Shown: one piece after another, positions 46,091 to 55,959 of the stretch
How the letters are laid out: each line of letters begins with the position of its first letter
How positions within the stretch are numbered: the stretch's first letter is position 1
Made by a program: the position numbers and the translations under genes
Notes under the pieces: model-generated
What the model was told of the DNA's origin: nothing
Seen by the model: the letters and a program-made list of their open reading frames with translations, nothing else
Database searches by the model: none
NCBI GenBank assembly: GCA_016933045.1
Contig: JAFGBR010000020.1
Span: forward strand, 1-64,000
DNA: 64,000 nucleotides
From: Marinilabiliaceae bacterium
Lineage (GTDB): Bacteria; Bacteroidota; Bacteroidia; Bacteroidales; Marinilabiliaceae
Reading direction: 5' to 3'

Positions 46091-48133
46091 ATGCAACAAC
46101 TACAAAACAAAAGAAACTTTAATAGTAAATGGGGGCTGTCATTAATGATCGTCATATTATTTATATCCTCATTTTGTATGACCACATTGGCTCAAGATTG
46201 GCCAACTGGAGTACATGATCCCTCGAGTATGATAAAATGTGGCGACAAATATTGGATATTTGCAACCGGAAACGGAATATATTCGAAGTATTCAACGGAT
46301 ATGATTACATGGAAAGATGGTCCTACGCCGTTTCCTTATGTCAACGACACAGTTGATTTTCCTGCATGGATTTTGAAATATGCAAAAACAACAACTGACC
46401 AGTTTAACGGTTATTTTTGGGCACCTGATATTATTTACATGAATAATAAGTACTATTTGTATTATTCATGTTCGGTATGGGGAACCATGAGTTCGTGTAT
46501 TGGAGTTGTGGTAAACCAAACATTAGATTCAACAGATTCTAGTTATCAGTGGGTCGATCAGGGTGATATTGGCATATATTCAAGTGGAGGCGATGTAAAT
46601 GCTATTGATCCATCAGTAATGAAGGCTCCTGATGGCAAAGTGTGGTTAACATACGGATCATTTAATAAAGGTGGTATAATGATTACCGAAATAGATTCAG
46701 TTTCGGGGAAACCTAAAACCTCGAATCGTTATTCGATTGCTAATTCATGGACAGGACCGGAATCGTGGCGTTATGGCGAAGGAGAAGGTGGTTGTACTTT
46801 TTATCGCGATGGGTATTACTATTTAGTTTATAATAAAGGAGGTTGTTGTGCCGGTGTTAACAGTAGTTACTACATGGTTGTAGGTCGTGCGTCAAGTCCA
46901 ACTGGCTCTTATGTTGATAAAAATAATAAGTTGTTAAGAATGATTGGTACTCCCAGTGGTGGCACAGTTATTTTTAAGCATGATGACAGCAGGGGATATG
47001 ATGATAGATTTTATGGCCCCGGTCATTTTGGGCTATTTCGTGAAAATGAGAAAGAGTATGTAACGTTTCATTACTATGATCCTAATTGGCCTTATCCGGG
47101 ACAACCAGCAGGGGGTCCGCGTTTAGGTCTTGCGCTTTTAAAATGGGATGAAGATGGATGGCCAAGTATTTCGATGGATTTTTTAGATAAAGGTGTTTAT
47201 ACAGTAAAGAATGTTAATAGTAGCAAGATGATGGATGTTCTAAATCATAGTGCAACATCAGGGTCGATATTGTATCAGTATGCAGCTAACTCATCGTATG
47301 CTACTCAAAAATGGGTTTTCACACCATTGGGAACCGGAGAATATACAATAAGTAGTTACGCTGATGATACAAAATACCTTGAAGCAACAGGAGCCAATAA
47401 TGATGATGAGATAAAAGTAGCATCGTCATTTACCGGAGCTGTAAATCAGAAGTTTAGATTAATTCAGTCGGTTAATGGCGATATTGTTATCTACCCATCA
47501 GTAAAAGATAAAATTCTTGAGGTTCCTAATGCATCAACAAACGATTCGCCACTTCAGTTGTGGTTTAATACAAATAATAATTGTCAGCGTTGGGCAGCTG
47601 CGGTATTTAATGAAACATTGGTAGTGAATGATACCAGTGTTGAGCTATCATACCTGGCAACAACCTATCGTGGAGTAAACGTATCGAGCAACGGGGTTTG
47701 GAAACTAACCGTTGAAGATGATTCATGGTTAACCGTTACACCAACTACAGGTGGTAGTGGAAAATATGGATTGGCTATGAGTGTTACGCAAAATGATTTA
47801 ACCACATCGCGTACAAATAAAGTTACTTTCAGAACCAACGGAGGTCTTGAAGAGGTAGTTACTGTAGTTCAAACTTCCAGTTTTACATCAGTTAACGATG
47901 TAGATATATTATTGTTAAATATTTCGCCAAATCCAACCAAAGGAATTGTGAAGATAGAGTGTGTATCGCCGGCATTACTTACTGTATATAATAATTTAGG
48001 AACCAAAATAATTGTTGAGAATTTGGTAAATGATAATACTACATTAGATATTTCGAATCTTTTAAATGGAATATACCTGTTTAAAATATCTTCGAAAAAT
48101 GGAACAGTTATAAGAAAGATTGTTAAACAATAG
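46091..48133 (+). CDS. Secreted GH43 arabinanase-like enzyme with RICIN, BACON and T9SS tail
   Basis: 680 residues. Signal peptide (cut after about Ala34), then a GH43 five-bladed propeller (38-365) with catalytic base Asp43 (VHDPSS), Asp173 (NAIDPSVM) and acid Glu232 (YGEGEGGCTF); the pattern matches endo-1,5-alpha-L-arabinanases. Next a RICIN/CBM13-like trefoil (about 375-505; KVMDVLN-like SSKMMDVLNHS), a BACON-like domain (about 515-595, WLTVTPTTGGSG) and a type A T9SS C-terminal domain (about 601-680: ISPNPTKG, then DISNLLNGIYLFKI and a basic end). It should be exported by T9SS and act on arabinan at the cell surface. It is monogenic with a strong predicted promoter. Confidence 0.9.
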   Translation: MQQLQNKRNFNSKWGLSLMIVILFISSFCMTTLAQDWPTGVHDPSSMIKCGDKYWIFATGNGIYSKYSTDMITWKDGPTPFPYVNDTVDFPAWILKYAKTTTDQFNGYFWAPDIIYMNNKYYLYYSCSVWGTMSSCIGVVVNQTLDSTDSSYQWVDQGDIGIYSSGGDVNAIDPSVMKAPDGKVWLTYGSFNKGGIMITEIDSVSGKPKTSNRYSIANSWTGPESWRYGEGEGGCTFYRDGYYYLVYNKGGCCAGVNSSYYMVVGRASSPTGSYVDKNNKLLRMIGTPSGGTVIFKHDDSRGYDDRFYGPGHFGLFRENEKEYVTFHYYDPNWPYPGQPAGGPRLGLALLKWDEDGWPSISMDFLDKGVYTVKNVNSSKMMDVLNHSATSGSILYQYAANSSYATQKWVFTPLGTGEYTISSYADDTKYLEATGANNDDEIKVASSFTGAVNQKFRLIQSVNGDIVIYPSVKDKILEVPNASTNDSPLQLWFNTNNNCQRWAAAVFNETLVVNDTSVELSYLATTYRGVNVSSNGVWKLTVEDDSWLTVTPTTGGSGKYGLAMSVTQNDLTTSRTNKVTFRTNGGLEEVVTVVQTSSFTSVNDVDILLLNISPNPTKGIVKIECVSPALLTVYNNLGTKIIVENLVNDNTTLDISNLLNGIYLFKISSKNGTVIRKIVKQ

Positions 48134-48152
48134 TAAAATAGATAAGAATGAT

Positions 48153-48190
48153 AAACTGAGGGGGTGTTATTTTATCCTTCTCAGTTTTTT
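48153..48190 (+). terminator. Terminator after GH43 gene
   Basis: An 8-bp stem (48153-48160 with 48180-48187) with a long loop is followed by a T-run. Confidence 0.65.
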
Positions 48191-48270
48191 TATTATAGAT
48201 TATAAAAAGTTGTGATATTTAATTAAAAAACAAAAGCTGTTTTTTTTAATAATAGCAATATTTTAACGAA

Positions 48271-49686
48271 ATGATGAGATTAAAAATAATTATTTTTTTT
48301 CTTTATGAGTTTTTGCACTTTTCAGTATTTGCACAGGAGAATTATATTTCTTTCAAAGCAGAAAATTTATATGGAAAAAAATTGATTCTTGGGTTGGTCA
48401 ATGGCGATGTTTTTAAACCATTGGATAGCTTTTTAGTAACAGATGATACCTTCTCATTTAAGGTGAAACCGCATTATAAGGTTGGAATGTATCGTGTTGT
48501 TGTCGATAATTATGTTAGTGTTAATAATACTGATGAGCCATTTCAACAGCTCGATTTTATTTATAATGGTGAAAATGTTGTTATTGAAACCAACTTTAAT
48601 TCGCCAATAAAAAACACGAAAGTTATTGAGTCGAATGAAAATGAATTATGGTTTTCATTTATAAAAGATGAATATATATACCAGAAGAATATTAAAGAAT
48701 TTAAATTACAAATTGATTATTTTCAAACAAAAATAAATGATAAGTATTATACAGATGAAAAGAAACGGGTTATCATAGCTCGTTATAATCAATTGCAACA
48801 AAATCGAATCGCAAAAATTGAAGCCATCTCGAATGCAAATTCATCTACTTTTGCCGGTAATTTAATAAATTGTTATCGTGAACCATTTTTAGATGGTAAT
48901 TTGAACGAGGAGGAGAGAAGGCAGATTCAACTGACTCATTATTTCGATTGGATAGATTTTTCAAATGAACAATTAATTAACACCAATATTCTAACTCAGA
49001 AAGTATTTGATTACCTATTGCTTTATGTAAAAAGGGGGTTGCCAAAAAATCAACAAGAATTTGAATTTAAAAAAGGGATTGATGTAATTTTGGAGAAATC
49101 AAGCGTAAACGATAATGTATCAGCTTTTGTTGTAGACTATTTAATGCGGGGTTTTGAGAGTTTGAAATTTTATAGTCTTCAGGCATATATTGCAGACTTG
49201 TATAAAGTGCCAGATAGATGTACCGATGATAAGTCAACGCTTCAACGGCGATTGGCATATCAAAAAATGACAAAAGAGTTAACAGCACCTTCATTTGTAT
49301 TAAAAGATGAAAAGGGCATGCTTGTAAATCTTAATGCTATTTCTAACCATTATAAGTTGATTTTGTTTTGGGCAACCTGGTGTCCTTATTGTAAAGAAAT
49401 GATTCCTCAATTAAAGCGCTGGTATTATTCAAAAACAATAGACTTGGAGGTAATATCAATTGCTATTGATGAAAATACAGATGATTGGAATATCTTCCTG
49501 CAAAAAAATAATTTGCCATGGGTAAATTGTATTGAACCTCAAAAATGGGATGGAGAAGTAGCCACATCATATAACATTTATGCAACACCATCTATGTTTC
49601 TTCTTGATAATGATAACAAAATCATTGCGAAACCAATTGACTTTGATGAATTTATTAATGTGATTGCTGGATTAGATACAAACTAA
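48271..49686 (+). CDS. TlpA/ResA-like thioredoxin-fold protein
   Basis: 471 residues. Signal peptide (about 1-21), an N-terminal DUF4369-like beta domain (about 25-130), a helical middle part, and a C-terminal thioredoxin fold with the redox pair Cys371/Cys374 in WATWCPYCKEM and the cis-proline at about 440 (ATPSMF). Periplasmic members reduce or rearrange disulfides; long versions like this are very common in Bacteroidota but have unknown partners. It stands alone. Confidence 0.88.
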   Translation: MMRLKIIIFFLYEFLHFSVFAQENYISFKAENLYGKKLILGLVNGDVFKPLDSFLVTDDTFSFKVKPHYKVGMYRVVVDNYVSVNNTDEPFQQLDFIYNGENVVIETNFNSPIKNTKVIESNENELWFSFIKDEYIYQKNIKEFKLQIDYFQTKINDKYYTDEKKRVIIARYNQLQQNRIAKIEAISNANSSTFAGNLINCYREPFLDGNLNEEERRQIQLTHYFDWIDFSNEQLINTNILTQKVFDYLLLYVKRGLPKNQQEFEFKKGIDVILEKSSVNDNVSAFVVDYLMRGFESLKFYSLQAYIADLYKVPDRCTDDKSTLQRRLAYQKMTKELTAPSFVLKDEKGMLVNLNAISNHYKLILFWATWCPYCKEMIPQLKRWYYSKTIDLEVISIAIDENTDDWNIFLQKNNLPWVNCIEPQKWDGEVATSYNIYATPSMFLLDNDNKIIAKPIDFDEFINVIAGLDTN

Positions 49687-49756
49687 CAGTAATAATTTTT
49701 TAAAAAAATGGTGGTAGAATTAATTGTATAGTTATAATGTTTCGAATATATAAGAT

Positions 49757-50872
49757 TTATCTTTTCGATTCATAAATACCATTGCCATTTAATATATAAG
49801 TATTTGAACCGCTACACGAGTAGCAAATAAAATTATTATTAATCGTATTAGTTCGTGATTTCATAACACTTTCTCCGCATTTACTGCAAATTACACTTTC
49901 GAGTATTTTAGCATAAGAAGGTATTTCTGATTCAACGTATTGAACCGTAAATAAACTGTCGAAATCAATATTTAATGTTTCAAAGGCACGTTGTAATGAT
50001 ACTTTTTTAAATGTATTAACAATTTCGGGACAATGGTTCTGTTCAACGACCACTTGCTGATAGTATTTGTTGAAATCGGGAAATTGTTCTTTTATTATTT
50101 GTTGCGATTCGTGTTTGCTGCAAATACGTATGCCTTTGCCATTTCGAAATGTTAAAGTGAAGGCTGTTTTTCCTAAATCTTTGAATATCAGGCTGTTATT
50201 GCCAAAAGAACATCCTGTTACAAATTGTACACCATCGGCAAAGCAGTTATTTGTTTCGGTAATTGCCAATAAATCTTCCATTCCATCCGATTTTGCTTTT
50301 AACTTATTCATTGCAAAAGTAGCTGCTTTAACTCCCATTGCAAGCCCCGGGCAGAAGTGACCGTGTAACTGACCTGCTTTTAATAGTAATTGTTCAGTGT
50401 TATTATTAGCAATAAGATTAATGATTTCAATTCGAGGTTCTGCTTTTAAAATAGAACAATGTATTTCATTTTTTTCATTTGCCATTTCAAGGAAAGATGT
50501 ATCACAACATTTAATATCAATAACCGGCGATTGATTAATAGCATCCAGTCCAAGTACAAAAAGTTTGTTACCTTCTTTTTTAATGAGTTTTACTGTTGTT
50601 ATGCCAATTAAATTTGGGCGTTTCGGACTTCTTGATGCAAAAACACCGCGCGTTTCTCCATTGTAAATTTTGCCAGATAATGATCCGGCTTCTGATTGAT
50701 GAAAAAAGAAAACAATATCGATATAATTGCAGCATTCGATATTTAAGAGGGCTTCTGAGTATTTATCATCAATAACCACGATACTCTGATGTGATTTTAT
50801 TTCGTGATGACTTGTAGGTTTATTAAAGCTATTTTGTACAATTCCTATAGGAGAAATATTAATATTATTCAT
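49757..50872 (-). CDS. TrmO-FmdE fusion protein with zinc ribbon
   Basis: 371 residues. N-terminal part (1-145): a TrmO/YaeB (UPF0066) SAM-binding barrel with ISPIGIVQNS, TRGVFASRSPKRPNLIG and LDAINQSPVIDIK. Middle (about 160-310): FmdE-like domain with GHFCPGLAMGVKAA and TNNCFADGVQFVTGCSFGN. C-terminus (about 329-360): a four-cysteine zinc ribbon (ICSKCGE and CYSCSG). TrmO alone methylates t6A37 in tRNA; FmdE is a small protein of the molybdenum formylmethanofuran dehydrogenase operon in archaea. This fusion starts 10 nt after the ATPase gene of a TonB/FecCD importer, so a role tied to the imported metal or cofactor is more likely than tRNA modification (inference). Confidence 0.87.
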   Translation of the reverse strand: MNNINISPIGIVQNSFNKPTSHHEIKSHQSIVVIDDKYSEALLNIECCNYIDIVFFFHQSEAGSLSGKIYNGETRGVFASRSPKRPNLIGITTVKLIKKEGNKLFVLGLDAINQSPVIDIKCCDTSFLEMANEKNEIHCSILKAEPRIEIINLIANNNTEQLLLKAGQLHGHFCPGLAMGVKAATFAMNKLKAKSDGMEDLLAITETNNCFADGVQFVTGCSFGNNSLIFKDLGKTAFTLTFRNGKGIRICSKHESQQIIKEQFPDFNKYYQQVVVEQNHCPEIVNTFKKVSLQRAFETLNIDFDSLFTVQYVESEIPSYAKILESVICSKCGESVMKSRTNTINNNFICYSCSGSNTYILNGNGIYESKR

Positions 50873-50882
50873 TCAATTTTTT

Positions 50883-51644
50883 TTAATGTAACCCATCTGG
50901 AAATATGTATAAGTTGTTATTTTGTTTTATAAGGTTTACTTTGATTTCATAAAGCCCCTCAATATTTTCTTTATTAATTATATCTTTTCCACCTTCGGCA
51001 AAAACTGATTTATTTTTTAACATTATAAATTTATTTGCATATTTTATGGCAATATTAATATCGTGCATTGCAATAACAACACTAACTCCTTTAGCAGAAA
51101 TGGTTTTTAGTAACTCCATAATTTCGATTTGATGTTTAATGTCGAGACTTGCAGTAGGCTCATCGAGAAGTAATATTTCGGGCTCTTGTACAAGGGCTCG
51201 GGCAATTGAAACGAGTTGTTTTTGACCACCACTAAGGTTGTTAACATCTTTCATGGCAATATCATCGAGGTGTAATTTTTTTATTATTTGAGCCACATTT
51301 ATGATGTCGTTTCCCGAGGGACGCCAGTTAATATAAGGTTTTCGTCCTGTTATAATATAGTCAAATACATTTAAACCCAGGCTTTTTTGTTCGTTTTGGG
51401 GTACATAGGTTATTTCTTTTGCTAAATCTTTTAAGGGAATATTTGCGATGTTAATATTATTTAAAGTAATAACCCCTTTTTGAGGTATTAATATTTTATT
51501 CAAACATTTGATAAAAGTACTTTTACCCGATCCGTTAGGCCCCACCAACGCAATAAAATCGCCTTTATTAACTATTGTTGACAGATTGGATAAAACATTT
51601 TCTCCATTATAAGCAAAATCAATATTTCGTATTTCAATATTCAT
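50883..51644 (-). CDS. FecE/BtuD-type ABC transporter ATPase
   Basis: 253 residues. Walker A GPNGSGKSTF, Q-loop at YVPQNEQ, signature LSGGQKQLVSIARAL, Walker B ILLLDEPTASLD and H-loop VIAMHDINIA are all intact. It powers import through the FecCD-type permease encoded directly upstream; its start overlaps the permease stop by one base (both at 51644). The TrmO-FmdE gene follows after 10 nt. Confidence 0.95.
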   Translation of the reverse strand: MNIEIRNIDFAYNGENVLSNLSTIVNKGDFIALVGPNGSGKSTFIKCLNKILIPQKGVITLNNINIANIPLKDLAKEITYVPQNEQKSLGLNVFDYIITGRKPYINWRPSGNDIINVAQIIKKLHLDDIAMKDVNNLSGGQKQLVSIARALVQEPEILLLDEPTASLDIKHQIEIMELLKTISAKGVSVVIAMHDINIAIKYANKFIMLKNKSVFAEGGKDIINKENIEGLYEIKVNLIKQNNNLYIFPDGLH

Positions 51645-52714
51645 TATTTCCAGTATCCTTTCCCAACACCTTTAATTAATAAAAATAAAAATAATGGAGC
51701 ACCCAGAAAAGAAGTCAGGATGCCAACAGGTAAGATAACCGGTGAAATAATAGTTCGGGCTAAAGTGTCAGAAAGTAGTAGAAAAACCCCGCCAAATAGT
51801 GCCGAAGCCGGAATTAAAAAGAAATCATCCCCTCCAATTAATCTTCGAACTATATGTGGAACAACAAGTCCAACAAATGCTATTATACCATAAAACGATA
51901 CAACGGATGCTGTAATCAGCGATGCCACAATCATGCCTATTAACCTTATTTTAACCGGGTTAATGCCAAGGCTTTTTGCATACTCGTCGCCAGCCTGAAG
52001 CGATTTGTAGTTCCAGCTTTGCCACATAAAAAAAATTAGTGCCGGAATAACGAGTAGGATTAATATCCATAAGTTATCCCATTCCGAACGACCAAGATCA
52101 CCAAAGGTCCAAAATATTATTGATGCCAGTTGAACATTATCAGAGAAGTATTGCATTGCAGAAATCCCGGCTCCAAATAGTGAACTAATAATAATACCAG
52201 AAAGAATTATTATTTCGGGTGTTGCTCCACGATATTTCGATAGTATTAAAATAATTATTACACTTGATAAACTCCAAAAAAAAGCTGAACCTGTGATCCA
52301 ATATGGATTTGTAACTGATGCCATATCGTTTGAACCAGCGTAACTGCTTCCTGCTCCTAAAACGATAATTGCAAAAGCAGCACCAAATGCTGATGCACCT
52401 GAAATGCCCAAGGTAAAAGGCGATGCCAGTGGATTACGTAACAAACTTTGGATAACACACCCCGAAACTGAAAGTGCCATTCCTGAAATAATTGCACCAA
52501 TAACACGGGGTAATCTTATTTTTAATATCACATGCCATACTGTATTGTCAATATTTCCTGACCATAAATTAAATAATTCATGCAATGAAATGTTAATAGC
52601 ACCCGATAAAACTGCAAAATGAGCTACAATAATAAGTGCAATAAATGTTCCCATAATAAAAAGCCATCGTTTTTTATTATGGGTTTTATATTTATGAATA
52701 AGTTTATCGGGCAT
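51644..52714 (-). CDS. FecCD-family ABC transporter permease
   Basis: 356 residues with about ten membrane helices. Family signatures include RLPRVIGAIISGMALSVSGC, QSLLRNPLASPFTLGIS and GLVVPHIVRRLIGGDD. The permease dimer forms the pore for siderophore-, cobalamin- or metal-type substrates. It overlaps the neighbouring genes by one base on each side, so the three ABC genes are translationally coupled. Confidence 0.95.
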   Translation of the reverse strand: MPDKLIHKYKTHNKKRWLFIMGTFIALIIVAHFAVLSGAINISLHELFNLWSGNIDNTVWHVILKIRLPRVIGAIISGMALSVSGCVIQSLLRNPLASPFTLGISGASAFGAAFAIIVLGAGSSYAGSNDMASVTNPYWITGSAFFWSLSSVIIILILSKYRGATPEIIILSGIIISSLFGAGISAMQYFSDNVQLASIIFWTFGDLGRSEWDNLWILILLVIPALIFFMWQSWNYKSLQAGDEYAKSLGINPVKIRLIGMIVASLITASVVSFYGIIAFVGLVVPHIVRRLIGGDDFFLIPASALFGGVFLLLSDTLARTIISPVILPVGILTSFLGAPLFLFLLIKGVGKGYWK

Positions 52715-53790
52715 TAAAAATATGTATTATTTAATTTGTTAAAATTTAAAGTGATAAAATTCGTATCAATGCTATCGTTAAAAAAAGTGTTTAAAATTTC
52801 TTGTGCTTTAAGATTAAAATTTATGTCGTTAAAATGTTTAGGGTATATAATTGAAGCTAGATACCACGCATTAACTAATGTCATTTCATAATTAATGGCG
52901 TAGTTGTTATACGGATATAATGTGTATACCTGGTTATTTTGTATTGCTTTTAGGTTTTGAAATAAAGCAGTTTCGGAAGATAAATCATTTTTTACAATGT
53001 TTAAACCTGCTTTATCGATGAAAATAAAATCAGGATTCCATAAAAGCAATTGTTCTTTATCTATAAATGTTCCCTTAACATGAGAAATAAGACTTTTGTC
53101 GATGGCAGATGCAACATTGGTAGTATTGGTGAAAATAAATGGAGGATAAAATGGTTGTGTTGATTGAATTCCATGTGCGCCACTGTAAGGCACTCCTCCA
53201 ATATAAACTGAAGGTTTTAATTCAGGGTGTATGTTTTTTGTTTTAATATTAAGATCTTCTATTGATGAATTGATGAAGTCTATTAAAGAATCAACTCGGT
53301 TTGTTTTATTAATTACTTTTCCAATTAATCGGAAAGAGTCAAATAATACATTTTTTTCAGTTGCAAACTCGGCGCATTTAATGGCAATAACAGGTATGCC
53401 TGTTTTTTTTTGTAATGCATTTGCATCGGCAGTTGTGGTATATGAAATAAAAATAACATCGGGTTTTGCTTTTAGTATTAATTCGGCGTCACCTCCCATA
53501 GCAGGGCCAATAACAGGTAATTCTTTTAATTTTGGATTAATATCCATGTACAATCTTCCCGGTTTTTTTTCAATTTCTTCTATTCCGGCAATCATATTTT
53601 TAGCACCGCAATAAAGTAATAGTCGTAATGTTCCGGCTCGTAATCCGATTACCTTGTTTATTTTTTTTGGAATTGAAACACTTCGTCCAAGTATATCAGT
53701 AATTGTTAATTCATCTTTTTTTTGGTGAGATGGATTAATGCATGAAACTGAAATAATAGTGATAAGTATATAAATAATAGTTTTATACAT
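52714..53790 (-). CDS. ABC transporter substrate-binding lipoprotein (BtuF/FecB type)
   Basis: 358 residues. Lipoprotein signal peptide with a lipobox ending SVSC, then TDILGRSVSIPKKINKVIGL, LILKAKPDVIFISYTTTADA and PSVYIGGVPYSGAHGIQST-like YIGGVPYSGAHGIQSTQPFY. The last stretch is typical of a subgroup of iron/cobalamin-like binding proteins whose ligand is not known. It presents the substrate to the FecCD permease. It begins 7 nt after the TonB receptor gene and overlaps the permease start by one base. Confidence 0.92.
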   Translation of the reverse strand: MYKTIIYILITIISVSCINPSHQKKDELTITDILGRSVSIPKKINKVIGLRAGTLRLLLYCGAKNMIAGIEEIEKKPGRLYMDINPKLKELPVIGPAMGGDAELILKAKPDVIFISYTTTADANALQKKTGIPVIAIKCAEFATEKNVLFDSFRLIGKVINKTNRVDSLIDFINSSIEDLNIKTKNIHPELKPSVYIGGVPYSGAHGIQSTQPFYPPFIFTNTTNVASAIDKSLISHVKGTFIDKEQLLLWNPDFIFIDKAGLNIVKNDLSSETALFQNLKAIQNNQVYTLYPYNNYAINYEMTLVNAWYLASIIYPKHFNDINFNLKAQEILNTFFNDSIDTNFITLNFNKLNNTYF

Positions 53791-53797
53791 TTTGTGA

Positions 53798-55867
53798 TTA
53801 AAATTTTATAGATAGACGGCCGGTAATTAAGCGGCCTGGTGATAAATAAGTAGAGTTTTCGAGGTGTTGGTTGTTAAAAATATCTTGAATGTTAAGTGAA
53901 ATAATATAGTTTTCATTAATAAGTTTTGATATTTGAGCATCGAATGTGAAATACGAATTTATAACTAACGAATTTTGGTCGTTAGTAAATTGCTTATCTT
54001 TGTAATGCCCACTAAATGTGGTGTTTATGATTTTATTATGCCATAGTAATGTAGCCGAAGCAGAGTGCTTTGGTACATATTTCAGGTATTTATTTTCTAA
54101 ATCAGGTTGTTTGGTAAATTCATTAATTTTTGAATTGGTATATGCGTAGCTAGCAAAAACGTTTAATTTATTTGAAAATTCGTACTTAACATCGGCTTCA
54201 AAACCTTTAATGGTCACATTGGTAATATTTTCTCTTATATAAGCCTGTCTCCCTGATATGGTGGGTTGTAGCTTTGGATAATTTAACGAATCGATAGCAA
54301 CATAATAAAGAAAATCACTACCTTTTGAATAAAAAGCAGAAGCAGATAGTTTCATTTTTTCGATAGGAAAAATATCGGTTCCAAATTCAAAATTGTCTAA
54401 TGATTCAGGTCCCAGTTCGGGGTTAGCATATTTTGGGCCTACCCACATCCAGCCTGTGCGTGTCAAATCATCGAGAATTGAAGCTCTGAAGCCGTGTGAA
54501 TATGAGATATAAGCACTAACTTTTTTTATTATGTTAGCTCTCATTCCTACACGTGGTGATAATTCTGTCCAGGAGTTTTCTTTTGTTTCGGGAATGGTAC
54601 TCCACGGATCGGTTGATTTGTATTCTCCGTTACCAAAAGTTATATGATCTAAACGTAATCCAATTAATAGTCTTATTTTGTTATTAAATAACGAGTGTTC
54701 ATCTTGAATGTATCCGGCAAGAGTATTAATAATACCTGCATTGTAAATAGTGTCATATAATCCGGTTTTTGTATTGGGTGTTTGGTAGTAATCGCCTCCA
54801 TCAATACTGCCCCTTTTATATTCGAAGCCCGAAGTAAGAGTGTTGTTTTTGTGTAATTTTTTATTAATATTTAATAATACTCCCATATCTTTACGGTATG
54901 CATTAACATCATACCTTGAATAACTTGATCCACGGAATTTTTCATTAACATCGAAATAATTTTCCATTTGGTAGAAAATATTGAGGTCATAACTAGTTTC
55001 ATCATTACCACCCCGTAAAAGACCTCTGAAAAGATTGGTATTAAAATTTCGGTAACATCCTTTTGGTGAATATATTTTATAACCTTCACCGCGTTCATCT
55101 CTAAAAATATCGTATTGTAATTCCCAGCGAAGCCATTTATGAGAATCGTTTCCGGTTTTAACAGAAACAGATATTTCTTCTAATGACCGGGCAATGTCGT
55201 AAGGTGTTTTTAAGCTGTCAACAATATTGTTGTAGCCATTGCTTTTTAGGTAGTATTCTGATATTGAAGAATAATACCCCTTGTTATTTCTTATTCTTAC
55301 GTTTAAATCCTGTCTTATTGTGTTAAAAGTGCCATAACTCAAGCCGCCAACAACTTCTTGTGGTTTAGTTATTTTTTTTGTAATAATATTAATAACACCA
55401 CCCATTGCATTGTTACCATATAGTGATGAGCCCGGACCTTTAAAAACTTCAATTCTTTCAATGTCAAATTGATTTATTCTGTTCCAATTAACACCTCCTT
55501 CATCAGATGTATTTATTGGCACACTGTTTATTAGCACCAGGGTTCTGGATTGTTCATCGCCCGATAATCCCCTAAGAGTTATCATTGGTCGTTGAGAATA
55601 TAAACCCGTACTCCTGTTAACATTTATTCCTGGTATAAAACGCAATATGTCATCGATTTGCTGAATGGGTGATTGTTCAATAATATTAGAATTAATTACT
55701 GATATTCGTCCGGGAACTTCATTAATATTTCTTGTGGTTTTTGTGCCGGTTATAATAACAACTTCATTTAATTTAAAAGTGTCTGTTGTTAAATCTTGAC
55801 TTAAGGAATTAATGTTTATTAAAGTAAGAATAAGTAAAATGAGTAATTGGGTTTTGTTTTTAATCAT
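53798..55867 (-). CDS. TonB-dependent receptor of the FecCD/FmdE operon
   Basis: 689 residues. Signal peptide (about 1-23), TonB box-like EVVIITGTKT, plug (QIDDILRFIPGINVNR, TLRGLSGDEQSRTLVLIN, IERIEVFKGPGSSLYGNNAMGGVINIIT) and a beta-barrel ending in GRLSIKF. It has no carboxypeptidase-like domain, so it resembles BtuB/FepA rather than SusC. It is the first gene of a five-gene unit (receptor, binding lipoprotein, permease, ATPase, TrmO-FmdE) with gaps from 10 nt to a 1-nt overlap. No cobalamin riboswitch was recognised upstream. Confidence 0.94.
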   Translation of the reverse strand: MIKNKTQLLILLILTLININSLSQDLTTDTFKLNEVVIITGTKTTRNINEVPGRISVINSNIIEQSPIQQIDDILRFIPGINVNRSTGLYSQRPMITLRGLSGDEQSRTLVLINSVPINTSDEGGVNWNRINQFDIERIEVFKGPGSSLYGNNAMGGVINIITKKITKPQEVVGGLSYGTFNTIRQDLNVRIRNNKGYYSSISEYYLKSNGYNNIVDSLKTPYDIARSLEEISVSVKTGNDSHKWLRWELQYDIFRDERGEGYKIYSPKGCYRNFNTNLFRGLLRGGNDETSYDLNIFYQMENYFDVNEKFRGSSYSRYDVNAYRKDMGVLLNINKKLHKNNTLTSGFEYKRGSIDGGDYYQTPNTKTGLYDTIYNAGIINTLAGYIQDEHSLFNNKIRLLIGLRLDHITFGNGEYKSTDPWSTIPETKENSWTELSPRVGMRANIIKKVSAYISYSHGFRASILDDLTRTGWMWVGPKYANPELGPESLDNFEFGTDIFPIEKMKLSASAFYSKGSDFLYYVAIDSLNYPKLQPTISGRQAYIRENITNVTIKGFEADVKYEFSNKLNVFASYAYTNSKINEFTKQPDLENKYLKYVPKHSASATLLWHNKIINTTFSGHYKDKQFTNDQNSLVINSYFTFDAQISKLINENYIISLNIQDIFNNQHLENSTYLSPGRLITGRLSIKF

Positions 55868-55927
55868 TATTTATGGTGTAAGGTAGTTTTTTTGATTTGT
55901 GTAAAAAAATAGTAAAAAATAACTCAA

Positions 55928-55959
55928 TCGTGTTACTTTTTTATATTTCGTGTTACTTT
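55928..55959 (-). promoter_or_regulatory. Direct repeat, candidate operator of the TonB/FecCD/FmdE operon
   Basis: The 12-mer TCGTGTTACTTT (plus strand) occurs at 55928-55939 and again at 55948-55959, exactly 20 bp apart, two helical turns. It lies 61-92 bp upstream of the receptor start codon, just before a TATTTTTT box that could be a -7 element. This geometry fits a regulator bound twice on one face of the DNA. Confidence 0.45.

Noticed and set aside
53231-53614. 127-codon open frame antisense to the binding lipoprotein gene
   Set aside because: It lies fully inside a well-supported gene and has no recognisable motif.
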